Shown: positions 11,932 to 24,061, numbered from the stretch's first letter. The stretch is DNA of 64,000 nt from Adineta ricciae (GCA_905250025.1 CAJNOJ010000169.1:167508-231507), one strand, 5' to 3'. Made by a program: numbers and translations. Notes: generated by a model not told the origin, from the letters alone.

Positions 11932-12311
11932 ATTTGTTTATTATTATTCGATATGAATGTGTACTTTCTATTCAGATCTTGAGTAGTGAATATTGGAGAG
12001 ATGTTTCTGACGAGTCAACCATTTGACAGCACCAAAACCTCCGTCAAGGAAATGTGTTTATATATAGTAACATGAGAAATATATGCTCGAAAAGCAATGA
12101 CATTGGAAAAATTAAGTTAATGTTTCGTTTTATTTGACTGATATCCCTCGATTCTTTCGTCAATTCCAGATTATCTTTTTTTAAAATCAATTAGCACTAC
12201 TAGCGCCAATTGATTCTCATTGGTCGGTTTGATCTAGTAAACGAAACCGATCTATAGAGAATCTTGTCTTGTATACTATAATGTTATTTTTCTCTTTACA
12301 TTTAACAATCA
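11932..12311. promoter_or_regulatory. Shared divergent promoter region
   Basis: A 380-base interval between two head-to-head genes (TMEM33 minus, zinc-finger plus). A TATATATAA-like string on the minus strand lies near 12058-12068. No other motif is clear. Confidence 0.35.
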
Positions 12312-13885
12312 ATGAAGCAAATCGATCCTAAATCTCATCTATGTTCGATATGTAATAAATCATTTGCAAGACCAAGTAAACTTCAATATCACATCGCTTT
12401 TCATCATGAGAAAAAGGTAACGGAGATAACTATTTGAAAGACAATCACAAAATGATCTCTTTTTGTCGAGTAGTTCTCGTTCGAATGTTCTGAATGTGGT
12501 AAACCATATTCCAATCAAGATCATGTGAATCGTCATTATCGTAATGTTCATCAAAAAGAAAATACGAGAAGAAAGAAGTATGTCATTCTACTTTGTAATA
12601 TCTTTGTATAGTTCTTATTAACGATTCAGATTTACTTGTGCTGTCAATGATTGCGCGAAAGTGTTTGCTAATAAACAGAACCTTGATAGACATGTTAGAA
12701 TCGCCCATGCAACAACCAAATCGAAGCCTGTTCGAGTAAAGAAAAAAGGCGATTTATGCGAAAAACCAATCACATTCGTTTTTCTAGTGTTTTTACTGTT
12801 CGGAATTTGTTGAATCATTAGAATCACATTTAATCGCAGAACATAATTCAATATCTCCAGATAAATTCAAGTACGTACTTCATATTACAAAGATCTCCAT
12901 TCGTAACTTGCCAATGATTTAGATGTATAGACTGCTCGAAGATCTTCCTATCGATAAAGCGTTTGATGCATCATCGAATTATTCATACAGGTATGATGCA
13001 TGATTGGAAAGGATAGTGCAGCAAAGAAACCTGTTGCTATTTTCTAATTTGATTTAGATCATCCATTGGCCTTTGCGCGTTTTATACGGTTAGTAGAGGG
13101 TCGGGTGACCACCTTTGAAGACCGTCAATGGATGAATGTGATACTGACATTATAAGACACATTTATCTAATATTTAGATGAACGTCGTGAACTCGATGTT
13201 CAATGGACAATGAATCGATTATTGGATGGTGTCGAGCGGATGCAAAGTAAGCCAAAGGTGATTTTTTGTTGTTGATTGAAATGATGTTTTACTGTAGTAT
13301 TCCAATGTGATCTATGTCAGCGAATGTTTCGTTCATTATTTCAACTGGATCAACATCGTCATAGCAAAATTCATCAAGAACAGTTCACTTGTCAGTATGA
13401 CAATTGTAGACGAACATTTTCCTATATGAGGAATCTTCAGCATCACATCAGGTAGATATTTTCACGGAAGAGATGGAAAAAAAGAAACTTTCGATTTCTT
13501 TTCAAGAACTCATCATGAGAATCTCTCGCGTTTACCCTGTCCAATGAAATCTTGTTCAAAGACATTTACTTGCCAAGCATCGATCTGTCGACATCTAAGT
13601 CGATGTCATTCATCCGATGATGTTCTCGAACAAATCAATGCGAAACAAAAACAATCTACTTCTCGACAACAAGAAATTCGACGATTTTTAAGCGGTTTTA
13701 ATGATCGAAAACTGAAGCAAGAGAATGAAATTTGCCAACAAACGAAACATTTGTTAAATCTTTTATTAACCGAGGATAATCTCGTACAAACGCCAGATGA
13801 TCGTATGGAGTTTTCATCGAATGAGAAATCATTTGATCCGAATTTGTTACAGGCTTATAATGAGATCGGACTTGTTGAATTGTGA
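12312..13885 (+). CDS. Multi-C2H2 zinc-finger protein, TFIIIA-like
   Basis: Nine exons: 12312-12416, 12474-12577, 12630-12735, 12788-12870, 12923-12990, 13058-13099, 13178-13246, 13298-13451 and 13507-13885. Together they give 369 aa, close to the length of TFIIIA. Eight C2H2 units can be read: HLCSICNKSF, FECSECGKPY, FTCAVNDCAKVF, CFYCSEF, CIDCSKIF, CDLCQRMF, FTCQYDNCRRTF and LPCPMKSCSKTF, each with its His pair. Several have the long C-x4-5-C spacing seen in TFIIIA. A spacer of about 40 residues without fingers splits them 5+3. The tail is charged, without fingers. If TFIIIA, it would bind the 5S rRNA gene and 5S RNA. Finger number and the spacer leave another C2H2 family possible. The donor of exon 6 (G|GTCGGG) is weak but is the only one keeping the frame. 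Confidence 0.72.
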
Positions 13886-14037
13886 TAATTTAATTGTTTG
13901 TTTGTTTGTTTTTTGTTATTTCGTTTTCGTTGCAATCGGTGATTTTACGATTAAAATTTTCTTCTAACGTTTTTATAGATATAAAGAAATACATATCAGT
14001 TTTTAAAAAGAAGAGCAACTACATTGCTGGAGAAACG

Positions 14038-15345
14038 ATGGCAGAAGCGAAATCAGTAAGTGTTTACAATTCTAACCAAAGGAAAAGAGCGTTTTTATGC
14101 AGTAATTAGAACTTAATATCCGTTTCGGAAATCGGATATGGGTTGTAAACTAATTTCTAACACTAATCAAAGGTTGGCTTTCCTGAAGATAAATGTTGTA
14201 TTGATTGAAGTTTGTTTTGTTTTCGGACTCGTTTTTGGAAAGAAAAGAAAGACAATAAGATTAGTCAATCCAACTTGAAGTAATACAAGCGTGGCAGTTG
14301 TTCTCATTCAAAATATTCTTGTAGAGATCCTCAGTATGTTTTTTTGTCTCCTTTACGAGAGAAGGAAATGCTTTCGTTAAATGCTTCATCACTAATCGTG
14401 CGTTCGACCTCCTCCCCTTTTCTTCAGATGATATCAGACGACATGATGACCTTACCACAATTGCCACCAGGCACCGAACCACTTGTACATCAAGTTGCTG
14501 GGCACTTTTACGGACGATCCAAGACCAAATTTGGTTTATTACAACGTTGTTCAAATGGCAATGTTCTCAAACCATTGCTTAACCCACCACGTGGTCCGCG
14601 TGAACATAAATTCTACACTCATATATTCTCTGCAAACGCCTCTTCTGAACTTCGTGCATTACAACCATTTCTTCCTCAATTACTAGGAACATACGAATTC
14701 GATGGCATGACTTATCTAGAGTTGGAGAATGCCATTCGACCATACCAATGTCCATGTGTCATTGACATCAAACTTGGCCGAATCACTTACGATCAAGAAG
14801 CAACACCGGAGAAAATCGAACGACAAATAGCAAAATTTGAACCAGCTGCTGAAATTGGTTTTCAATTACTCGGCTGGAAATCTTATCAGCAATCCGATAA
14901 CTCGTATATTTATCACGATAAAAAATGCTCGCGATCATTGACAAAAGACGAAGTTCTCCATGGTCTGGCACATTTTTTCGGTGCCCCGGAACGTAATATT
15001 CGTGGAATAGTCCACAAAGTACTCGATCGATTATATGACCTTGAACGAATCATGGTCAAACAATTTGAATTTGTTTTTATTGCCTCCTCGCTATTGATAA
15101 TCTACGAGGGAAAAGCGCAAGACAGCGAGGCGAAAGCTGATGTGCGTCTTGTGGATTTCGCCCATGTCTTTCCATCATCGTCTAAAAATGAACCCGATGA
15201 AAACTTCCTTTTTGGACTTCGTCATTGTATAAAATATCTAAAAATGCTACTGGATGAAAACTTTCATTATACTACGATCGCTAAACTAGATCATGAAACT
15301 AATTCACCCTCATCAACTTGTACGAAAATTTTCTTAGACAAATAG
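14038..15345 (+). CDS. IPMK: Inositol polyphosphate multikinase
   Basis: An IPK-superfamily kinase that phosphorylates IP3/IP4 toward IP5 and can act on phosphoinositides. The main exon is 14428-15345. A possible first exon at 14038-14055 encodes MAEAKS and ends in a good donor, GTAAGTG; otherwise translation starts at ATG 14428. Visible motifs are the catalytic PCVIDIKLG (PxxxDxKxG) near residue 115, then FQLLGWKSYQ. IASSLLIIYEG, the S-S-L-L motif, lies near 225, and LVDFAHV, the metal-binding Asp element, near 247. Total length is about 311 aa, typical for invertebrate IPMK. The kinase core is uninterrupted by introns, unlike its neighbours. Exon 1 could instead belong to the downstream COA5 gene. 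Confidence 0.9.
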
Positions 15346-15491
15346 TCTGAATTGTCATGCGGATGTTTTCATTTTTAAAAGTCTATTAATATTTTTGTTC
15401 GAACAGTAAAGCTTTTCTGTTGAAAATAAATTGAAAAACAAAAAACAGAACAGTTTCCTATTTCTAATTCTATTTGTTTTTCTTTTTGCAG

Positions 15492-15872
15492 ACGCACAAA
15501 GTCGAATATCCAGCTGACTATGATTTGGAAGAACAACAGAAGAAGCCGCATGCGGCATGCGATTTACTTCGATATGATTTGAAAATGTGTTTATTAGCGA
15601 GTGACTGCTGTAAAGTAGGAGAATTTTGCTGAAAATATTAACAAAATGTTCTTTGTTTGTTCAAAGCTCGGGCACACACCGAAAGAATGTTTATCTAACG
15701 AAAAATTACGAGAATTTGTTCCAGAAGAATGTCGACGTTTAGCTTACACGTTCTTCGAATGCAAACGATCAATGGTAATGTCAATAATTCGTTCAATAAT
15801 TAGTTTTCATATGTTTTCATTTAGATCGACATGCGTGCACGATTTCGCGGTCGTAAAGGCGAAATATATTAG
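15492..15872 (+). CDS. COA5: COA5 / PET191 cytochrome c oxidase assembly factor (5' exon unresolved)
   Basis: A small intermembrane-space protein needed for assembly of respiratory complex IV. Exons 15492-15614, 15667-15774 and 15825-15872 join in phase. The twin CX9C fold is clear: CDLLRYDLKMC and CRRLAYTFFEC, plus the diagnostic tail FFECKRSMIDMRARFRGRKG. The first exon begins at an acceptor (TTTTTGCAG) with no ATG, so a start exon lies upstream. Two candidates keep the frame: ATG 15357 (MRMFSFLK, weak donor GTCTAT), or ATG 14038 (MAEAKS, strong donor), which would make IPMK nested in a COA5 intron. RNA evidence would decide. Confidence 0.88.
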
Positions 15873-15981
15873 TTATTGAACATGAACTTTCTTTTCTTTG
15901 TCTTTTCTTTTGTACTGTTCATTTTGATTTCCTTGTCATAAAAGCGATCCTTGATATGCTTTCAGATCGAAAGTCTGCATT

Positions 15982-17414
15982 ATGCTTGCTCAACGTTTTC
16001 CGAGTATCATTCTACGACGATATGCATCAACTGATATTTCTGAACTCTATAGAGGACTTGTCAATGGCGATCGAGGTTGCCTAGCCAGAAGTATCACTTT
16101 AGTAGAATCAACACATGCAGAAAAGCAGCATAAAGCAAAGGAATTGTTAAGTCAAGTTCTACAAGGATTGAAACAACGACAAGAGAAACAAGGAAATGTA
16201 CCAATCAGTTTTCGAATAGGTTTGAAATGAGAAACTAATTGATGTTTAAGAAGGAGTGACATGTGTGTGATTGTTTAGGGTTGTCCGGTAGCCCTGGCGC
16301 TGGTAAATGGTAAAACTTAACTTTAGTCTCATTTTCCAGATACGACTCTAAAATTATTCGCTTCTTTTTCAATCGTTTAACGAGATGATTAATTGGAATT
16401 TATGTAGGTAAATCGACGTTTATCAACGTGTTCGGTCGGCATCTGATAAGCCAAGGACATAAAGTAGCCGTATTAACAGTTGATCCATCATCGTCTACGA
16501 CTGGAGGTAACGAACTCTTTATATCCAATATTTTCTATTTGAAAATTTAGGATCGATCCTTGGTGATAAAACACGAATGTTGGAATTGTCACGCGAACCC
16601 AATGCATATATTCGAACATCACCATCTGCTGGTACATTAGGTGGTGTAACTCGTACAACTAACGATGCGATCGTTCTGTGTGAAGCTGCGGGTTATAACA
16701 GTATTCTTGTAGAAACTGTCGGTAAGATTGAAAACTTCGGCTTTACTTTCCTGTTTACAGAAAAATTCTCTTTCTTGTAGGCGTTGGCCAATCTGAATTT
16801 GCTGTCGTGGACATGGTAGATATGTTTTGTGTCTTACTACCACCTGGCTCGGGTGACGAGCTGCAAGGTAAACTCAATGTTATATGTTTTGTTTGCACTT
16901 TAAGTGTGTTTAGGCATGAAAAAGGGAATTATGGAACTAGTTGATCTGATCATAATCACAAAGGCGGATGGGGAACTGATGCAGGAAGTTCGTCGTTTGA
17001 AAACGGAATGGTCTAGTGCTCTTCGACTGATGCGACGCCGATCCAGCAATTGGACACCGAAAGTAAGCATCTCCATCGCGTTTTCGATCCTATTATGATT
17101 ATTTCCAAAAGGTTTTATCCGTCTCTTCTCGTACAAATGAAGGCATCGATAAAGCTTGGTCGCAAATGTTTGCTTTCGAAAATGCGATGAAAGATTCCGG
17201 CGAATTTATGGATAAACGTGCTAATCAACTTCGGAAATGGATGTGGAACAACGTCAAAGATCGAATGCTAGATCAGTTCTTAGCCGACGAGGAAATTCAA
17301 TCAGCTATACATTCGTACGAACAGCGCGTTATTCGTGGGCTCATAACACCATTTCTTGCTGCAGATGCAATTTTATCCTTATTTTCCAAAACGAAGCCGA
17401 ATCAAACAAGATAA
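15982..17414 (+). CDS. MMAA: MMAA, methylmalonic aciduria type A GTPase
   Basis: A mitochondrial G3E GTPase chaperone that loads and protects adenosylcobalamin on methylmalonyl-CoA mutase. Seven exons: 15982-16219, 16279-16302, 16408-16506, 16551-16721, 16781-16867, 16914-17062 and 17112-17414, giving 356 aa. The N-terminus ([17 protein letters not shown]) looks like a mitochondrial targeting peptide. The P-loop [12 protein letters not shown] is built from a 24-base micro-exon, with the lysine on the next exon. [29 protein letters not shown] and IITKADG (base-recognition NKxD-like) follow in canonical order. The C-terminal dimerisation helices are present ([11 protein letters not shown]). A poly(A) signal AATAAA lies at about 17479. 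This implies B12-dependent propionate metabolism. Confidence 0.96.
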
Positions 17415-18284
17415 CTCTATATTTACTTTTGAAATGAAAGTTGGGATGGTAGTTTTTAGACGTAATTACGATTGAATGAATAAAATTTCACTATGAGAGA
17501 AGATACAAATTCTCGGTCTGATTCTTATCCGAAGCAAAGTTGAATGTGAAGAATATGAACCACATCTGAAACTACATGGATTTATATTTCTTGATATCAC
17601 AGCTCAAATTCTGTTTATTTATCCTTGATCGGTCAATACTTGAATAACAAGTGCAAAAACATCATATACTGATGTACTTCTATAGACACATCCAGAAATA
17701 TATGTTTACGCGTATTTACAATATGGAAAGGCTGTGCTTTCAGTACAACTGGAAATAAGAGGTTTTTTTCGAACATAAAATTTCTATTTTGAACCAGAAT
17801 AACCATCTGTTTTCCAATGTTTCCCTGGCTGAAACACGTGATTGGTAATTCAATATACAGATTAATCAGACGATATAAAATCTTTTTTTTCTCATGCGCA
17901 TTTCCCATTCTTTTTCGAATCAATTTTTCTCGTCGGCTGTCTAGTACTTCGTCCCGTACTATTCTACCATTTTCTTTTTCCGTTCTGTTGCAAATCCAGG
18001 GTTTGTCTATCATGATAATAGACGACTCTGCATATGCAGACGGTGCAACAATGTACAGTAGTAGTGTCTACTATACTCTCTTTTTCGTTATTAATGTCTG
18101 TCCAGTCAGAATATCAGCTACGAAATGGACGAGAGAAAACGTGTCCATATCTTTCTCTCTCTCTTGTCTCACTATTTATTTAGCACTGCTTGTCGACGAC
18201 GTGATTAGTAGTCGATCTTTCTCCTTTTCTTTTAACTTTTAACCTATTTGTGTGTGTGTGTGAGTGTGTAAACTAACAACTACA
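17415..18284. other. Intergenic region upstream of CPEB
   Basis: Holds the MMAA 3' UTR and probably the CPEB promoter and 5' UTR. Pyrimidine-rich tracts (TTTCTCTCTCTCTTG) and a (GT)n run near 18250-18268 precede the CPEB start. Open frames here have no protein-like composition. Confidence 0.45.
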
Positions 18285-20351
18285 ATGATCTCAAAAGAAA
18301 ATGTAAGCACAGGATTACTTTTTATGATGAAATTTTCCTATTATGTTCTTCATTAGGCTTTTACCATGGGAGGGAATTATCCATCAATTGATCGTCCCTT
18401 TAATACATCTCTAGCATTAGGTAATTTACTCGATGATACTTTACCGAATTCGACAGATTATGAACATCATCAACAACGATCAATGCTAATGATGAATGGA
18501 ACAAATAATTTACCGCAATGGTCCATGCCACACATGAATTTTACACCAACTCCTCTTGTCAAGTACGAAATTACCCGAATCTTTCGTGTAGAAACGAGAA
18601 GTTCCGTTTGTTTAGTATGTGTTCGGATGAAAAATTACTTCAATTTTTAATGAGTAAAGATTTTACCGCACGATATGCTGCTGATGATGATCAGTACGAA
18701 GAAGATCGATATTTACAAGAAAGACATCAGAATCTCCCACCTCCAACATCATTAATCGAACAAATGGTTTGTTATTTCCGATTTTTCAACTGATATGATC
18801 GAACGAATTTTTTCTTTTCAGCAATGTATTACAATTGATAACGATGATAATCGATTGAAAATAGCGGCGGCAAATGAACGTCGTCAAGCTACCCGTAAGA
18901 CCTCCCAGTCTGTAGACATAGTTTCTCTTTCATCGACATGTTTAGGTCATTTTGGAAAAGTCAGTCAGAATATGTGTTGGTGTGCGCCGTTACCTGTTAA
19001 ACCACGTGCTTACTCAATTAATCCTCCTTCACTTTCGAATAAAATATTTCTCGGTGGCATTCCGCATGATCTTAATGAACGTAAGTGACGAATTTTCGTG
19101 TGCTTTTTCTCATGTGTAAATGCGTTTTTGATTTCATTAGGTGAGTTAGCTACTCGTCTTAGTCAATTCGGCTCTGTTCGTATCGAATGGCCAGCTGAAA
19201 ATAATCGTACTCGTCGTCGAACTAATCACGGTAGATTCTTCTGCAATATCTCATATATTCGTACGTTGAATCTTTCTGTTTAGGCAAATCCGGTTATGCT
19301 TATGCAATATTTGATAAAGAATCGTCTGTACATGAATTACTTTTAGCTTGTTGTCAACAACCACAACGTAATTCGGATGGTCGTTGTGAATATTATCTTA
19401 ATCTTAATAGTCAACGATCAGCTTCGAAACGTAAAAGTGTAAGTTCACTCAGTAAAGAGCAAGAATTATCATTAAGATAAACATTTTCCATTCTAGATCC
19501 AACTCATTCCATGGTTTGTAAGTATTTCGATAGACTTTGACGGCAAGCAATCCTAGTCATTCTTTCTTTACAGACGGAAGATGCACAATGGATGTCATCG
19601 AATCGACATGATGCAGCTATGTGTGACCTACTCAAAGACGATCCATATAAGACGACTGTCTTTGTTGGAGCTTTGCATGGTAATCCATTGCGTATGCGTC
19701 AATGTAAACTAAAAAGAAAGTTCTCATTTCAGGTATGATGACCGCATATGCACTTGCTCGAATTTTTTCGAAACTATTTGGTGAAGTTGATTTTGCGGCT
19801 ATTGACACTGATCGAAATAAATATCCGATTGGTAATCATCTTTTTCACTCCTATTTGCCTTGCATTAAAAATTGATTCGAATGTCTACATAGGCTCGGGC
19901 CGGGTGATCTTTACGAGTATCCATAGCTATTTTAGTGCTATGACGGTAAGCGGATGCTACGCAAAAAAACCTGATTATTCAACAGTTCTCTTTCTCTGAT
20001 TCTAGGCAAACTATGTGTTTATTGATTGTGAGCGATTCTCTAAAGTAGTAAGTGAATTGAGTTTTAACTCTATGGAAGGAGAAGATGAAATCTGATATTC
20101 TCAAATTTCCATTTGACTTTTATCTCTCTTAGATTCAACTTGATCCCTATTTGGTTGATGCTCAAACTTGCAGCGGAGCGAACGGTCAATCATGTACTCA
20201 ATTAGGCAAATATTTCTGTCGTTCACTCGCCTGTTGGAAGTATTTCTGTGACAAATGTTGGACGAAAGCACACACGGGTATAAACAGTCAACAACCGTTA
20301 ACTGAGGCACTCGCGCATAAACCTCTCATGCGTAATGCTAGTGTCTCCTGA
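18285..20351 (+). CDS. CPEB1: CPEB1-type cytoplasmic polyadenylation element-binding protein
   Basis: An RNA-binding regulator of poly(A) length and translation of stored mRNAs (Orb/CPEB1 branch). Thirteen exons: 18285-18302, 18357-18562, 18616-18766, 18822-18894, 18946-19080, 19141-19230, 19284-19438, 19497-19517, 19574-19679, 19733-19831, 19893-19945, 20006-20047 and 20133-20351. They give 455 aa. The N-terminal half is divergent. RRM1 starts [12 protein letters not shown] and includes [11 protein letters not shown] 21-base micro-exon encodes IQLIPWF, the conserved inter-RRM strand. RRM2 starts [11 protein letters not shown] and includes [16 protein letters not shown]. The C-terminal ZZ-type zinc domain has [17 protein letters not shown] and ends HKPLMRN as in vertebrate CPEB1. 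The signature VFVGALHG plus the ZZ residues make the assignment secure. Confidence 0.96.
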
Positions 20352-21103
20352 TTGGTTTTCTTCTACTGTTATTTGAAAAAAAAAGTTATGCATCTCTGGT
20401 TTGTTTGTTTTCTTTTCCTTTGTGTTTGAGATGCATTTCATGTTCGTCTATATCTCTGTTCAATGGTTGAATTGTTTGTGTTCGTTTTTTCTTTTTCTTT
20501 TTCTTGTTGCGCTGTACCGGTGATCCGCTCTGCTGACGCTGGGGCTTTGTCATGTGCCGTGTGATCAATTTTTCTTGCGCTCCTTTTTTTTTCTCTTTCT
20601 CTATATGTATGTTTTTTCTATTACTGTCCTTTTTTTTTTGTTATTTGTTATTGATAGTGTTTTCCGTGCATATTCGAGATATTGTACTTTGAAAAAAGAG
20701 AGAAGAGAGATACAATTATCGAATATACTTGCCTGGGCCAATGATCCTCTTACTTTATTCTTGTGATGCTCTTCGGATTCTTACATAATGAGAATGTTTC
20801 ATGCAAACAGTAGAGCTGACATGACCGATGTAAGAAATGATAAAAGATTGTATATAGACAAATATAAGCTGGCAACGAAGAACTAAACAGAACAGAAAGA
20901 AAAAAAAAAGAATAGCAATAAAGCAACGGAGAAAAAAACAAGAAAGGAGAAAAAAACGTGGTCTATATTATTATCAAATACATAGAGAGGCCATATCGAT
21001 AGTCATATGCAAGAAAGAAAGACGTCTAGAGGTTAGCTATAAATTGTGGTGAGTAATAGATTTATACTTTGATCAAGACGATTGTCGAGAAACAATTTCA
21101 ACA
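20352..21103. other. Intergenic, T-rich then A-rich
   Basis: CPEB 3' UTR and then spacer before the ZnT-like gene. Long poly-T and TTTTTC tracts at 20480-20640; no gene supported. Confidence 0.45.
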
Positions 21104-22930
21104 ATGATTTTATCGGTTGCGTTGTTAATCAATTATGTGATTCTATTCTTTTTGGAAATTATTGGATATCATCTTTGTCACAGCAGTACGTACTCGACTT
21201 TTCTATGTTAGAAACGATATGGAAATTAAACGTATCTTTTTTTCTATTGGTTAATACAGTCGTTATGGTACTGAATGGTTATTATCATTTATGCCAAGTC
21301 ATTTTATGTACAGTTCGAATCGTCTCACAACGAGTAAATATTATTGTTTGAGTCAACTTTCGAAGAACATGTGATTGTGTTTTTAGATTCAGTTTACATA
21401 TACCCCACGACTTACGTATGGACTAGCTCGAGGTACATTTTCTTTTTGTTATTTTAACAATTGTATATCTCTTTGTCTTGATTAAATTAGTTGGTGTTGT
21501 CGGTGAATTAGTTGCTTTTGTTAGTTTCCTTTCATTGTCTATCTCTATCTTCCTCGAAAGCATCAAACACCTTTATGATGTTTTCTTTGTCATACCAAAG
21601 AGAGAAACGAACAGTTCAAAAATACTCACTGCACATGGACATGGTATGTTTTTCTTGGTGAAATAGAATTGAATAAAAACTTGTTTGTAATTATTATTAT
21701 TAGAACATGTACACAGTCTTTATGATCGACCTGAATTCATTCTCGGCGTCGGAGTATATTCAATGATATCAAATTGTATCTTAGCTGTCGTATTACTTTG
21801 TATGTGAGAAACTAGTTTTCAGTGAGGAGAATTTTAGATGTATTGTCTAGTTACAATTATGCAACGTTCAAAACAATTTAAACAACAATTAAAACAACGA
21901 CGACCAAGTAATACAGAACCAATACCAAAGAACATGTCCGACTCATGTATATCGCATCGTTATAGGCATTGATTCATATTGAAAATTTTCATTTCTTCCT
22001 TTCTTTCAGTGCTCATTACCGATACATTACCTATTCAACACTCATTTCTTCAAATATTAAGTATGCTGCTTGGGCCTTTGGCTCTCTTAACATGTGGCAT
22101 ACTCCTGTTCATTCTACCTCACAAAACTTCTGAAGAAATTACTTACCGCCGTGCAGTCGATCCTTTCATGGGTTCTCTTCTATTTTCTTATTACTTGATG
22201 ATGCTTATTATTCCGAGTAAGTATTACACATGTTTTTATCATGAGCAAATTTTCATCTCTTAATCAGTACGGGAAGTTGTTCATCTTGTTTTGCAAGCAA
22301 AACCGTATGACGTGAATTCCGACGACATTGAATCAAGAGTTATGTCTTCTGTAAGATGTCTCTTTTATTCTAGAAAGTATTCTTCTGGTTTGTTTGTTTT
22401 TCTCAATGTAGGTTCCAGGCGTTGTAAGACTTCACGAACTGCATATATGGCGTTTAACACCTCAGAAAACATTGGCTACTGTGCATGTAGTGTTTAATAC
22501 TACAGAGAGCATTCTAACTAAATATAAAACGATTTCTTTTATCTTTCAAACGCATCATATCGACCATGTGACTATTCAACCTGAATTTGCATTGGTTTGC
22601 TTGTCTTCCAAGTTAATGTTTAAACTTCATTTTCGTTCTTAGAGTGCGGAAGAAATTGACCAACTTGATTGTCGTTATCAGTGTTCAGCGGACAACGCCA
22701 CTTGTAGTCCTTTGCAATGTTGTGAAACTTCACCTGCTATTATGCCTGGCACAAGCACCTCCCTGTCGCAAACTATGCACTTTCGTCGACGAAGTAGCGT
22801 AGATCTGAACAATGGTAGTGACATTAAAACAGAACAGGAAAAGCAGTTACTTGATAATTCAAGTGCTAATACTTCAGCTTCACCTCTGACGAATTCTTCA
22901 GTCGTCGTCACTACAATGAATGAGAAATAG
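21104..22930 (+). CDS. ZnT1/ZnT10-like cation diffusion facilitator with a lost metal site
   Basis: Ten exons: 21104-21185, 21260-21333, 21387-21432, 21491-21643, 21704-21799, 21851-21958, 22010-22216, 22268-22350, 22412-22594 and 22643-22930. They give 439 aa with six hydrophobic segments. The C-terminal cytoplasmic domain is clearly SLC30: GVVRLHELHIWRLTP, then HHIDHVTIQPEFAL, as in ZnT1. Metal transport in this family needs HxxxD in TM2 and TM5. Here the TM2 site reads YHLCQ (Y and Q at the ligand positions) and the TM5 site reads QILSM, so all four ligands are replaced. A short HGHEHVH lies before TM4. The tail is Cys-rich (LDCRYQC, CSPLQCC). It may be a non-transporting partner subunit rather than a pump; this is inference. 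Confidence 0.88.
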
Positions 22931-24061
22931 ACATTGTTTTCTTTTTCTAAAGTTTTTCTTGTGATATGTAGCTTTTAATCTTTAGCATATATACATTTTA
23001 TAGAAGCGAGTGAAAAATATGATTTCATAATTAAACGAGTTTATCCAGAAAGAGTATTGCGTCATTTTCTTCTTACAGACAATTTCTCGAAGCGCAGAAT
23101 CTCTCTAGATTTGCCTGCGTTTGCCTTTTGAAGACAAAAAAGCATACAAATGAAAGACTTTTCACATTTTGACGGGTAAGAATATAATTAAACTAACGAC
23201 TATTATCAAGATTATTTAAGCCGAACAGACAGAATAAAACCAAAGGGTGGACTATGTGGTGAAACGTATTGCCCAAGGTATGTAACTCCACACAGATTCA
23301 TCAAGCCTCGATGCTATTTCAACAAATTTAACCTATTCTTCAGTATTAGATTAAAGGTTTTAGTGTGCACATGCTAGGGAATGTACTTTGTACCCATGTT
23401 GATCGTTTCACATTTTAGTACATTCCAACGATATCAGCATGGTTCGACCCGTTGAAATTCAATGTAAAATTACAAGAATCTTGTCATTCGTATACTGTCT
23501 CCATGTGAAATCTTAAACATCGCACGCTGCATAAAGCATCTACGAAATAGTTTACATGCAAGTCGGCACAACAACGCAATTAGTTCGAGCCTTAGCACGT
23601 AGCTACAAACACACATATAGTTATCTGAAGGACGAGTATAGAGCACGATACATGCGCTTGTCTTTTGTTCGCTTCATGATACTTCTTCGATTGCTATTTA
23701 TAGAATAGTATACTGATTACATGATAATACCTTGAATATGTTATAATTTGTGCTACGATGAATTACTAATCAGTGTTCATAAACAGACTTTTGTAATTGA
23801 CTTTAAAGACTAAAATGAAATGATTCAGAGTCGAATCTTTCGGTTTTGTTCGAAATAAACTTCGCATTCTAATCAGTGACATCTATTACAAAGTTCGTGA
23901 GATAACATGTAAAAACGAAGCAACTATGACCTTTCACTTCAACCAGCCGATTTACTCAAAGAAAGCTTGAAGACAGAACGAAATGATTATCAAAATTTTA
24001 TCTTCCACAACACCTTGTTGTATCTATCTTTCCTTCATCGTACTTCAGTCAAATTCTTTAG
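22931..24061. other. Intergenic region, no gene seen
   Basis: AT-rich spacer of 1.1 kb between two transporter genes on the same strand. It should contain the SLC12A9 promoter; no specific element recognised. Confidence 0.45.

Noticed and set aside
17817-18242. 141-codon plus-strand frame between MMAA and CPEB
   Set aside because: Low-complexity Phe/Ser/Arg content from T-rich tracts; no ATG context or homology; fits the CPEB 5' region better.
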